In this document: piece by piece, positions 17,279-24,076 of the stretch
How the letters are laid out: each line of letters opens with the position of its first letter
Position numbering within the stretch: the first letter of the stretch is position 1
Source: an uncultured Bacilli bacterium
GTDB taxonomy: Bacteria > Bacillota_I > Bacilli_A > RF39 > UBA660
Direction of reading: 5' to 3'
Assembly: GCA_944372055.1 (NCBI GenBank)
Contig: CALVYF010000007.1
Span: 1-44,115 of the forward strand
DNA: 44,115 nt
The notes under the pieces: model-generated
Databases searched by the model: none
The model's input: only the letters and a program-made list of their open reading frames with translations
What the model was told of the DNA's origin: nothing
Program-made: the position numbers and the translations under genes

Positions 17279-17294
17279 TGTGATATTTTTATTT
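17265..17294 (+). terminator. Terminator overlapping the end of the 57-residue gene
   Basis: AAAAATATCA (17265-17274) pairs with TGATATTTTT (17281-17290). The stop codon is in the loop. It immediately precedes the tatD ribosome binding site. Confidence 0.7.
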
Positions 17295-17306
17295 TGGAGG
17301 TATTTT

Positions 17307-18059
17307 ATGTTTATTGATACGCATTGCCATTTATCTATAGAAGATTATGAAGATATAGAAACAATTTTGGAAGATAATAGAAAAGAAGGAGTAAGTCCTA
17401 TTATTATTTCAGGATGTACAAAAGAAACTATTATAGAATCATTACAATATGGGAACTTGTATTCGGATGCTTTTGTGACTATAGGTTATCATCCTTCGGA
17501 AGCAGATATTACTACAGATGAGGATTTGTTTTTATTAGAAGAAAAACTAAAATTAAATAAAGTCGTTGGTATTGGTGAAATTGGCTTGGATTATCATTAT
17601 GGTAAAGAAAACAAAGATAAACAAATAGAGCTATTTGAAAAACAGTTAGCGATTGCGGAAAAATATCATTTACCTGTTGTTATTCATAGTCGTGATGCTA
17701 CTTTTGATACCATAGATTGTTTAAAAAAATATTCTGTAAGCGGAGTTATTCATTGTTTTAGCGGAAGTCTAGAAACTGCAAAAGAATATATAAAAATGGG
17801 ATTTTTTTTAGGAATTGGCGGAGTTATTACTTTTAAGAATAGTAATTTAGCAGATACTGTTACTAAAATTCCTTTAGATAGTATTGTTTTAGAAACGGAT
17901 AGTCCTTATTTAACACCGGTTCCATATCGTGGAGAGAAAAATAGTTCTAAGTATATACCATTCATTGCGGAAAAAATAGCTAATTGTAAGAATGTTTCTC
18001 TTAAACAAGTGGCGGAAATTACTACATCTAATGCTAAGTATATTTTTCATTTAGATTAG
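17307..18059 (+). CDS. tatD: TatD family metal-dependent hydrolase
   Basis: This is a TIM-barrel metal-dependent hydrolase of the TatD/YabD family, associated with DNase or DNA-repair activity. The 250-residue protein has the metal ligands in order: DTHCHL, the Glu of IGEIGLDYH, VIHSRDA, HCFSG and ETDSPYL. ATG 17307 after GGAGG is the start; the open frame upstream runs through the small membrane gene. In Bacillus yabD follows metS directly, so synteny holds. Confidence 0.94.
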   Translation: MFIDTHCHLSIEDYEDIETILEDNRKEGVSPIIISGCTKETIIESLQYGNLYSDAFVTIGYHPSEADITTDEDLFLLEEKLKLNKVVGIGEIGLDYHYGKENKDKQIELFEKQLAIAEKYHLPVVIHSRDATFDTIDCLKKYSVSGVIHCFSGSLETAKEYIKMGFFLGIGGVITFKNSNLADTVTKIPLDSIVLETDSPYLTPVPYRGEKNSSKYIPFIAEKIANCKNVSLKQVAEITTSNAKYIFHLD

Positions 18060-18060
18060 G

Positions 18061-18089
18061 TTGAAAAAAAAGATAAAATAGTGTATTCT
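18061..18089 (+). promoter_or_regulatory. Sigma-A promoter of the surface-protein cassette
   Basis: TTGAAA (18061-18066), a 17-base spacer and TATTCT (18084-18089). Confidence 0.5.
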
Positions 18090-18115
18090 TAATACTATAA
18101 GATAGGGGTTGCTAT

Positions 18116-18718
18116 ATGAAAGTATTTAATAAATTACAGCAGCATCAGACATTATTTATTTTGATTATTTTGATTTTGATAGCTATTTTTTCATTTGTAC
18201 TTTGCCTATTTCTTTATTTTTATGGTAATACTGAGAATACAAAAAATGCTACTTTGATTTTTTCTTATTCAGAAAATTCTAACGGTTTAGAAGTTGATAA
18301 TTCTATGCCTATTACTGATGCTATAGGGAAACAACTTACATTTTCTCCTGATCAAACAAAATATGGGTATAGTGAATTTAGTATTTCTTCTACTATGGAA
18401 GGTATAGAATTTGTTAATTATGAAATTTATGCTATACCTGTTGGTGTGGCTTTAGAGCTTCCTACAGATTATGTTAAAGTTTACTTGACGGATGGTAAAG
18501 ATGATTCCCCTATGGAGGATTATCGTTCGTCTATTCCTACTTATAGTGATTTAAAAGTAGCCAAGGCTGATCCTGCTGGGAAGAAACTTTATTCTGGTGT
18601 ATTGAAGAAAGAAGAAACCAAAAAATTTAGATTACGTATTTGGTTGAGGGATACTTATCCAATTACAATGGAAAAACGTAGTTTTAAAATTTTACTTTAT
18701 GCTAAGGTAATAGATTAG
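18116..18718 (+). CDS. TasA/camelysin-like exported protein, paralog 1
   Basis: This is the first of three related proteins encoded beside a SipW-type signal peptidase. Its 200 residues are one N-terminal hydrophobic segment (about 13-36) and an extracytoplasmic domain. Shared landmarks with the other two are MPITDAIGKQL, YSEFSISS, VNYEIYAI and, near the end, LRIWLRD. No clear Ala-X-Ala cleavage site follows the hydrophobic segment, so it may stay membrane-anchored. The TasA/camelysin relation is inferred from size, architecture and the neighbouring peptidase, not a clear sequence match. It is in an operon with paralog 2 (8-base gap). Confidence 0.65.
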   Translation: MKVFNKLQQHQTLFILIILILIAIFSFVLCLFLYFYGNTENTKNATLIFSYSENSNGLEVDNSMPITDAIGKQLTFSPDQTKYGYSEFSISSTMEGIEFVNYEIYAIPVGVALELPTDYVKVYLTDGKDDSPMEDYRSSIPTYSDLKVAKADPAGKKLYSGVLKKEETKKFRLRIWLRDTYPITMEKRSFKILLYAKVID

Positions 18719-18726
18719 GAGGATAT

Positions 18727-19320
18727 ATGGAAAATAATTATAGGACAAGAAATGTAGTATTTATTGTTTTGGGGATTAGTCTAATTTTAATTTTAGTTGT
18801 TGTGTTTGCTTTTATGATGTTTTTTAGAGAACAAAAACAGAACGTGAATGAGGTAGTAAAAAATAGTGTTGTTACTATGAATTATAAAACTTCTACTAAT
18901 GAATTTTCTCTTACCAATTTGACTCCTATGTCTAATGAAAGTGGCAAGGATTTAAGAGACGAGGGGAGTTATTTTGATTTTTCGGTTTCTTCTAAGATGG
19001 ACGAAGATGCTTCTGTTCAATATGAAATTGCTTTGATAAAAGATGATAGTTCTACTATTTCTGATAATGATATCGTTGTTTATTTAGAAAAACAGAGTAG
19101 TGGTACTTATGCCAAAGTAGAGGATCCTACTGTTTTTACTCCCATTAAGAAAAAAACAACTTTAGGTAGTCCAGCTAAATCTATGGTGTTGGATAAGGTA
19201 AATCTTTCTTCAGAAAAAGAAGTTAACTATAGATTAAGATTATGGGTAAGAGAGGGTGCTGTTGTAGATTCCAGTGCTACCTATTCTGTTAAAATCAAAG
19301 TGTTTGGGCAAGCGAAATAG
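18727..19320 (+). CDS. TasA/camelysin-like exported protein, paralog 2
   Basis: The second paralog has 197 residues. A basic N-terminus (NNYRTRN) precedes a hydrophobic segment at about 10-31, then an external domain with LTPMSNESGKDL, YFDFSVSS, VQYEIALI and LRLWVREG at positions equivalent to those in paralogs 1 and 3. It also lacks an obvious signal peptidase site. AGGAGG just after the paralog 1 stop sets ATG 18727. A hairpin beginning in its stop codon ends the two-gene operon. Confidence 0.65.
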   Translation: MENNYRTRNVVFIVLGISLILILVVVFAFMMFFREQKQNVNEVVKNSVVTMNYKTSTNEFSLTNLTPMSNESGKDLRDEGSYFDFSVSSKMDEDASVQYEIALIKDDSSTISDNDIVVYLEKQSSGTYAKVEDPTVFTPIKKKTTLGSPAKSMVLDKVNLSSEKEVNYRLRLWVREGAVVDSSATYSVKIKVFGQAK

Positions 19321-19343
19321 ACTTCTTTGAAGTCTTTTATTTT
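19319..19343 (+). terminator. Terminator overlapping the paralog 2 stop
   Basis: AGACTTC (19319-19325) pairs with GAAGTCT (19329-19335), followed by an imperfect T-run. Confidence 0.6.
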
Positions 19344-19369
19344 GATTTTTAAATTTTATATGATATGAT
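19342..19369 (+). promoter_or_regulatory. Sigma-A promoter of paralog 3
   Basis: TTGATT (19342-19347), a 16-base spacer and TATGAT (19364-19369) with a TG extension. Confidence 0.55.
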
Positions 19370-19399
19370 TAAAGTACTATAGTAGACGGAGGTTTTCAT

Positions 19400-20026
19400 A
19401 TGATTCAGTCAGAGTCTAAACAAATTTTATTATCTATTATTGGCATTGCTGTATTAATTATTGCTTTTGTAGGTGTTTCTTATGCAGCTGTTACTAATGT
19501 TTTTAGAGATTCTTATACTAATAGTATTTCTACAGGTACTATTTCTTTAGTTTTAGAAAATAACCAAGGGTCTTTATCTATGGAAAATATGATGCCGATT
19601 TCTGATGATACTGGTAAGTTGTTGGAGGGTAATGGCAATGTTTATGATTTTACAGTACAAAGTAATTTATCTGCACATACTACTCTTAATTACGAAATTT
19701 TTGTAGAAAAGATTTCTTCTGATCTAGAGATGTTAGATAATTCTTCTGTCAGATTTTATTTACAACGTTTTAGTGATAACGGATATGTAGATACTACTAT
19801 TACTCAAATTCCCCAACCATTTATACCATTAGACGAGGTGAGTTTCCTTGGAAGTAAAAAAGGTAGTATGGTATTATATTCGGGTACTTTGGCGAATACA
19901 TCAGAAACTAGTAAAGAGCTTAGAGAGAATTTTCGTTTACGTATGTGGGTATCTAAAGATACTATTATTGATTCCGTTAGTCGCAATTTTGATATTAAAC
20001 TAAATGTGACAGCAAAAGCGATTTAG
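19400..20026 (+). CDS. TasA/camelysin-like exported protein, paralog 3
   Basis: The third paralog has 208 residues and is the one with a convincing signal peptide: a hydrophobic segment at about 9-28 ending GVSYAAVTNVF, similar to SipW-dependent signal peptides where the processed chain begins shortly after an Ala pair. The external domain repeats the cassette landmarks MMPISDDTGKLL, VYDFTVQS, LNYEIFVE and LRMWVSKD. It has its own promoter and terminator, unlike paralogs 1 and 2, so it may be made in different amount, for example as the main fibre subunit. That role is inference. Confidence 0.7.
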   Translation: MIQSESKQILLSIIGIAVLIIAFVGVSYAAVTNVFRDSYTNSISTGTISLVLENNQGSLSMENMMPISDDTGKLLEGNGNVYDFTVQSNLSAHTTLNYEIFVEKISSDLEMLDNSSVRFYLQRFSDNGYVDTTITQIPQPFIPLDEVSFLGSKKGSMVLYSGTLANTSETSKELRENFRLRMWVSKDTIIDSVSRNFDIKLNVTAKAI

Positions 20027-20051
20027 AGGATGTAAACTCCTCTTTTTTTTT
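20025..20051 (+). terminator. Terminator overlapping the paralog 3 stop
   Basis: AGAGGA (20025-20030) pairs with TCCTCT (20038-20043), followed by a long T-run. The stop codon overlaps the left arm. Confidence 0.8.
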
Positions 20052-20118
20052 ACCTTATAACTGGTTTTTTTGATTTTTGCGTGTTATTATGTTTATGATG
20101 ATAGATAGGAGGGCTATT

Positions 20119-20784
20119 ATGAAACAATACTTTGATACAAATCATGATGATGTTGTTTCTATCAAAGAAATCATACAGTTCTTCTTTCATTTTATAACTA
20201 AGGTTATTTTGTATGTTATCTTTCTTTTATTAGCTCTTGTTTTTTTATTTTTTATTTTTTATTTTATTGATTTATTATATAATCTTCGTTCTGGGGAAGA
20301 TAAACCGCCACTTTTTGATGCTTATGTTATTGTGAGTCCTAGTATGGTTCCAACGATTAATGTACAAGATGCGATTATTGTAGCCAGAACTTCTCCTGAA
20401 GATTTAAAACAGGGAGATATTATTAGTTATTTAGCAACGGATTCTTATTATGCTGGTAAAATTATTACTCATAGAATTATCGGTATTGAAAAAGGGACGG
20501 ATGGTTCTTTGCTTTATCGTACTAAAGGAGATAATAATAATGTTGCTGATGGAGTTTTAGTTAATGAAGATAACGTTTATGGAAAAGTCTTGTTTAGAAT
20601 TCCGATGCTCGGTTATATTAGGCAGTTTTTGTCTACATATTTTGGCTGGATTCTTTGTATAGCACTTCCACTTTTATATTTAATTATGGTAGAAGTAATT
20701 AAAGTACGTGCACTTATGAAACAAAAGAAGTTGAATGAGGCAAAAAAACAGTCTGTTTTGGAGAAAGACATTGAAGTGATTTAA
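20119..20784 (+). CDS. sipW: Signal peptidase I, ER/SipW type
   Basis: This membrane peptidase removes signal peptides from exported proteins. The 221-residue protein has an N-terminal membrane segment (about 27-54), the catalytic serine in VSPSMVPTI (S75), and ITHRI (H118) where bacterial P-type enzymes have lysine. Ser-His is the archaeal/ER arrangement seen in B. subtilis SipW. Box E is TKGDNN (D138). A second membrane segment lies at about 184-202 with a basic tail. In B. subtilis SipW matures TasA and TapA; here the gene follows three TasA-like genes, so those are its likely substrates. ATG 20119 follows AGGAGGG. Confidence 0.85.
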   Translation: MKQYFDTNHDDVVSIKEIIQFFFHFITKVILYVIFLLLALVFLFFIFYFIDLLYNLRSGEDKPPLFDAYVIVSPSMVPTINVQDAIIVARTSPEDLKQGDIISYLATDSYYAGKIITHRIIGIEKGTDGSLLYRTKGDNNNVADGVLVNEDNVYGKVLFRIPMLGYIRQFLSTYFGWILCIALPLLYLIMVEVIKVRALMKQKKLNEAKKQSVLEKDIEVI

Positions 20785-20804
20785 TTTATTGTCTTTCTTT
20801 TTTT
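20762..20804 (+). terminator. Terminator overlapping the signal peptidase stop
   Basis: AGAAAGACA (20762-20770) pairs perfectly with TGTCTTTCT (20790-20798), with a T-run after. The stop codon is in the loop. An extended -10-like TGTTATATT for ksgA follows at about 20809. Confidence 0.75.
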
Positions 20805-20833
20805 ATTATGTTATATTTTTGGTGGTGATAAGT

Positions 20834-21634
20834 ATGGAACATTACAATGTAGATTTTAAAAAAAGGTATGGTCAGAATTTTTTGAAACGGAAAGCTGTAG
20901 TAGAACGAATTGCAGATGTTTGTTCTTTGACAGATAAAGATTTAGTAATAGAAGTTGGTCCGGGTGGAGCAATTTTAACGCAAGAATTGGCAAAAAGGGC
21001 AGGACATGTGTTGGCTTATGAGATTGATATGGATTTACAGGGAGAACTACATAAGAAGTTAGAAAATTGTTCTAATGTTGAAGTGTTATTTCAGGACTTT
21101 TTAACTAGTTCCTTAGAACAAGATATTTTACGTTTTTCTTATCAAAATTTGTATTTCATTAGTAATGTTCCTTATTATATAACAACGCCAATCATTATGA
21201 AGATTATTGATAGTCATTTGAATTTTCAAAAGATTTGTATGATGGTTCAAAAAGAAGTAGGTAATCGATTTTCTGCTCTTCCTGGAACTAGAGATTATGG
21301 TTCTATTACTGTTTTTTTATCTTATTTTTATATCATAAAAAAAGAATTTTTAGTTTCTAGAAAAGAGTTTATTCCAGAACCTAATGTTGATAGTGTAGTA
21401 ATATCTTTTACGAGAAAAGATAATTTGTTACCTTTGAAGGATCAAGATTTATTTTTTAGATTGGTAAAAGATAGTTTTCAATTTAAAAGAAAGAACTTGC
21501 GTAATAATTTAAAAAAATATGATCTAAATTCTATTTCTTTAATTTTGGAAAAACATGGTTACGATTTGACTGCTCGTGCTGAGCAATTATCTGTTGAAAT
21601 ATTTGTAGATATTGCTAATGGCTTATCTGTTTAG
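20834..21634 (+). CDS. rsmA: 16S rRNA A1518/A1519 dimethyltransferase KsgA (RsmA)
   Basis: The enzyme dimethylates two adjacent adenosines at the 3' end of 16S rRNA during 30S maturation. The 266-residue protein has the family start RYGQNFLKRKAVVERI, the SAM motif VIEVGPGGAILTQEL and the catalytic NVPYYITTPI. The start is ATG 20834 after GGTGGTGATA; the upstream frame (from 20789) overlaps the preceding terminator. It lies upstream of yabG, as in Bacillus. Confidence 0.95.
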   Translation: MEHYNVDFKKRYGQNFLKRKAVVERIADVCSLTDKDLVIEVGPGGAILTQELAKRAGHVLAYEIDMDLQGELHKKLENCSNVEVLFQDFLTSSLEQDILRFSYQNLYFISNVPYYITTPIIMKIIDSHLNFQKICMMVQKEVGNRFSALPGTRDYGSITVFLSYFYIIKKEFLVSRKEFIPEPNVDSVVISFTRKDNLLPLKDQDLFFRLVKDSFQFKRKNLRNNLKKYDLNSISLILEKHGYDLTARAEQLSVEIFVDIANGLSV

Positions 21635-21661
21635 AATATTTCTTTTTTTTTTGCATACAAT
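21634..21661 (+). promoter_or_regulatory. Candidate sigma-E promoter of yabG
   Basis: GAATATT (21634-21640), a 13-base spacer and CATACAAT (21654-21661). Both boxes fit the sigma-E consensus fully. The -10 lies 18 bases before the yabG start. Confidence 0.65.
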
Positions 21662-21678
21662 TTATTGGAGATGATTGT

Positions 21679-22443
21679 ATGGAATTTAATGAAGGTGATT
21701 ATGTTACACGTATTTCTCATAATCATGATATCGTTTTTAAGATAGTCTCTATTGATGGGAATATAGCCTTTTTAAAGGGTGTTGACTTGAGACTTTATGC
21801 GGATAGTTCTTTATCTGATTTGGTTAAAACTACGGTATCTTTTGATTCTGACCAGCAGATTCTTGAAAAAAATTTACGTTCTTTGCAAATGGATCGAAGT
21901 CAATATTTTTATTTGCCTGGTAAAATTTTACATATAGATGGTGATAGTGACTATCTTAAAAGATGTATGAATTTTTATAAAGAAATGAATGTTAAAGCTA
22001 ATGGACTTACTGTTTCTGAAGTGGAAATTCCACATAAAATTTATGGCTTGTTAGAAGAATTTCAGCCAGATATTGTTGTTATTACTGGACATGATGCATA
22101 TTTAAAGAAAAATCGGGGTGACTATCAAAATTCGCTTAATTTTATAGAAGCTGTGAGAGAGGCTAGAAAATATGAAAAGAGTCAAGATAAATTAATTATT
22201 ATTGCGGGTGCTTGCCAATCTAATTATGAAGAACTGATTAAAGCTGGTGCAAATTTTGCTTCTAGTCCCAAAAGAATTAATATTCATGCTTTGGATCCAG
22301 CAATTTTGGCTTCTTCTTTAGCTTTATCTGATAAGAATAAAAGTATTGATTTACTTAATATTTTAGAAAAAACAAAATATGGCAAAGATGGTATCGGGGG
22401 AATTATTACAAATGGAACTATGTATGTGGGGTATCCTAGATGA
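21679..22443 (+). CDS. yabG: Sporulation-specific protease YabG
   Basis: YabG processes spore coat proteins in the mother cell. The 254-residue protein matches the family from the start (a barrel-like FNEGDYVTRISHNHDIVFKI) through GHDAYLKKNRGDY (H138), AGACQSNYEELIKAGANFASSP (C179) and IHALDPA. The His and Cys are good candidates for the catalytic pair; I recall a Cys/His pair being proposed for the Bacillus enzyme, but assign these positions only by motif. It overlaps veg by an ATGA junction. Confidence 0.93.
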   Translation: MEFNEGDYVTRISHNHDIVFKIVSIDGNIAFLKGVDLRLYADSSLSDLVKTTVSFDSDQQILEKNLRSLQMDRSQYFYLPGKILHIDGDSDYLKRCMNFYKEMNVKANGLTVSEVEIPHKIYGLLEEFQPDIVVITGHDAYLKKNRGDYQNSLNFIEAVREARKYEKSQDKLIIIAGACQSNYEELIKAGANFASSPKRINIHALDPAILASSLALSDKNKSIDLLNILEKTKYGKDGIGGIITNGTMYVGYPR

Positions 22444-22652
22444 TGATAGATAATATAAAGAAAGTGGTAAAGCAGAATCAAGGTGTTAAGTGCTCATTTC
22501 GATTTCATGGAGCAAGAAATCAGGTGGACGAGTTTTATGGTGTAATTGTTGATTTATATCCAGCAATTTTTACTATAGAAACTGAAAATAATAAAATAAA
22601 AACATTTAGTTATAGTGATATTTTGACTCAAAATTTAGAAATTTTACCATAA
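22440..22652 (+). CDS. veg: Veg family protein
   Basis: Veg is a small, highly expressed protein of spore-forming Firmicutes linked to biofilm regulation in B. subtilis; its biochemistry is unclear. The 70-residue protein aligns with Veg: IKKVVKQNQGVKCSFRFHGARN, a barrel-like core, then YPAIFTIET and FSYSDILTQNLEI. It starts inside the yabG stop (ATGA at 22440-22443; ATG 22443 is also possible) with little ribosome binding site, so coupled translation is likely. The order ksgA-yabG-veg is as in Bacillus. Confidence 0.9.
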   Translation: MMIDNIKKVVKQNQGVKCSFRFHGARNQVDEFYGVIVDLYPAIFTIETENNKIKTFSYSDILTQNLEILP

Positions 22653-22676
22653 ACTCTTTCTAAAGTATAAAAAATA

Positions 22677-22705
22677 TTGCATTTTTCTTATAATTATTAT
22701 AGAAT
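22677..22705 (+). promoter_or_regulatory. Sigma-A promoter of spoVG
   Basis: TTGCAT (22677-22682), a 17-base spacer and TAGAAT (22700-22705). No clear sigma-H -35 is visible, although Bacillus spoVG is sigma-H dependent. Confidence 0.6.
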
Positions 22706-22746
22706 TAAAATGTAAAGTGTAATACTTTAAGAGGGAGGAATATTAC

Positions 22747-23025
22747 ATGAAAATTACATCTGTAAATGTACGCAAAATCAATAAGGAAGGATCTCGCATG
22801 AAGGGTATTGCTTCAGTATTGTTAGATGATAGTTTTGCAGTACATGATATTCGAATTATTGATGGAGACAACGGACTATTCATAGCTATGCCTAGCCGAA
22901 AGACAGCTACTGGTGGTTACCGTGATGTTGCTCACCCAATTAATCCAGAAGTTAGAGCAATGTTTGAAGAAGCAATTTTAGATGCTTATGAAAAAGCTGA
23001 TGAACCTACTGAAAATGAAGACTAG
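22747..23025 (+). CDS. spoVG: SpoVG, RNA/DNA-binding regulator
   Basis: SpoVG is a small nucleic-acid-binding regulator that affects septation and sporulation in Bacillus and virulence or stress genes elsewhere. The 92-residue protein is a full match: ITSVNVRKI, SVLLDDSFAVHDIRIIDGDNGLFIAMPSRK (a conserved core, quoted here in part) and YRDVAHPINPEVR. GAGGGAGGAAT precedes ATG 22747. Bacillus places it after purR and yabJ, both absent here. Confidence 0.95.
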   Translation: MKITSVNVRKINKEGSRMKGIASVLLDDSFAVHDIRIIDGDNGLFIAMPSRKTATGGYRDVAHPINPEVRAMFEEAILDAYEKADEPTENED

Positions 23026-23042
23026 TTAGTCTTCTTTTTTTT
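23017..23042 (+). terminator. Terminator overlapping the spoVG stop
   Basis: GAAGACTA (23017-23024) pairs with TAGTCTTC (23027-23034), with a T-run after. The stop TAG is in the apex. Confidence 0.85.
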
Positions 23043-23069
23043 CATAAAAAAAATTTGTTTGCATATTAT
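23042..23069 (+). promoter_or_regulatory. Candidate sigma-E promoter of yabP-yabQ
   Basis: TCATAAA (23042-23048), a 13-base spacer and CATATTAT (23062-23069), 17 bases before the yabP start. The spacing is the same as before bofA and yabG. Confidence 0.55.
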
Positions 23070-23085
23070 TTATTAGGAGGATTTT

Positions 23086-23373
23086 ATGGATAAACAAGAT
23101 ACTATTAATAATTATAATCATGGAATTAGTTTGTTAGAAAGAAAAAATCTAGTTATTACAGGTGTGAAAAAAATAGAGAATTTTGATAGTGAACAATTTT
23201 TATTAGATACTATTATGGGCTTTTTAATGATTAAGGGAGAGGGATTAGAGTTAATTAAATTAGATACTATGCAAGGTAATGTATCAATTAAAGGACTTAT
23301 TCATAGTATGACTTATATTGAAGATGTGAAAAAGGATAAAGAGAATAGTATATTTAATCGTTTATTTAAATAA
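23086..23373 (+). CDS. yabP: Sporulation protein YabP
   Basis: YabP is a mother-cell sporulation protein of the YabP/YqfC family, needed for normal spore formation in Bacillus. The 95-residue protein shows the family pattern: an N-terminal LLERKNLVITGVKKIENFD and the repeated beta-strand core ending GNVSIKGLIHSMTYIED. AGGAGG sets the start. It is followed by yabQ with a one-base overlap and then divIC, exactly as in B. subtilis. Confidence 0.9.
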   Translation: MDKQDTINNYNHGISLLERKNLVITGVKKIENFDSEQFLLDTIMGFLMIKGEGLELIKLDTMQGNVSIKGLIHSMTYIEDVKKDKENSIFNRLFK

Positions 23374-23648
23374 TGAATTTAAAAATACAAATTTATTCTT
23401 TACTTTTTTCTTTTTTTTATGGTATCTTTTTTTCTTTTTTATTTAATCTTCATTATCAGTTTCTTTTTTATAAAAAAATAGTAGTTCAAATTTTAATTAC
23501 TTTGTTATTTTTACTAGATATGTCATTATTGTATTTTCTAATCCTTCAGAAAATTAATCATGGAATTATTCATGTCTACTTTTATTGTCTATTATTTTTA
23601 GGATTTTATATTAGTTTTCCATTCTTTAAAAAAATCCGTAAAAAATAG
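23373..23648 (+). CDS. yabQ: Spore cortex biosynthesis protein YabQ
   Basis: YabQ is a membrane protein required for the peptidoglycan cortex in Bacillus. The 91-residue product has three hydrophobic segments (about 8-26, 35-57, 66-84) with the early motif FFYGIFFSFLFNLHY where the family has a G-x-x-x-G/D-x-x-R region, and a Lys/Arg tail. Sequence similarity is weak, and the call rests on position between yabP and divIC and on topology. It shares one base with the yabP stop (TAATG) and lacks a ribosome binding site, so translation should be coupled. Confidence 0.78.
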   Translation: MNLKIQIYSLLFSFFYGIFFSFLFNLHYQFLFYKKIVVQILITLLFLLDMSLLYFLILQKINHGIIHVYFYCLLFLGFYISFPFFKKIRKK

Positions 23649-23679
23649 TGTCAAATTTCTCTTTTTTTTTTTGGTATTC

Positions 23680-23708
23680 TTGCTCTATACTTTAAACTGG
23701 TCTATAAT
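23680..23708 (+). promoter_or_regulatory. Sigma-A promoter of divIC
   Basis: TTGCTC (23680-23685), a 17-base spacer and TATAAT (23703-23708). Confidence 0.65.
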
Positions 23709-23734
23709 TTATGGTGAAAGAGTAGGTGATCATT

Positions 23735-24034
23735 ATGGCAAAGTCGAAAGCAAAGACTAAAAGGCGTAGAAGAATGCTCTTTTTAGGTCTGTCTTCTGTT
23801 ATTGTCATAGGATTTACTACTTTTACTATTGGTAAGTACTGGCTAGAAATTTATGATAAATACCAAGAAAAAAAAGATTTGGAAGAAGAATTAATTTCTT
23901 TAAAAAATAAGGAAAAAAAATTGAAGGTAGATGCAAATAAGTTGCAAGATCCGGATTATATAGCTAGATATGCTAGAGAAAAATATCTTTATTCTAAAGA
24001 TGGAGAGTTTATTTTGAAAATTCCTGAAGAGTAA
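23735..24034 (+). CDS. divIC: Septum formation initiator DivIC (FtsB-like)
   Basis: DivIC is a bitopic division protein that forms a coiled-coil complex with FtsL and DivIB/FtsQ. The 99-residue protein has a very basic cytoplasmic start (KSKAKTKRRRR), one membrane segment (about 15-33), a coiled coil (YQEKKDLEEELISLKNKEKKL) and the conserved C-terminal motif DPDYIARYAREKYLYSKDGE. Start ATG 23735 follows AGGTGAT. In Bacillus yabR, spoIIE, yabS and yabT lie between divIC and tilS; all are missing here. Confidence 0.92.
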   Translation: MAKSKAKTKRRRRMLFLGLSSVIVIGFTTFTIGKYWLEIYDKYQEKKDLEEELISLKNKEKKLKVDANKLQDPDYIARYAREKYLYSKDGEFILKIPEE

Positions 24035-24051
24035 AGGGGTTTTCTTTTTTT
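24016..24051 (+). terminator. Terminator overlapping the divIC stop
   Basis: GAAAATTCC (24016-24024) pairs with GGGGTTTTC (24036-24044) with two G-U pairs, then T's. The stop codon is in the loop. Confidence 0.65.
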
Positions 24052-24076
24052 CTGAGGTTACTATAGGAGGTATGTT

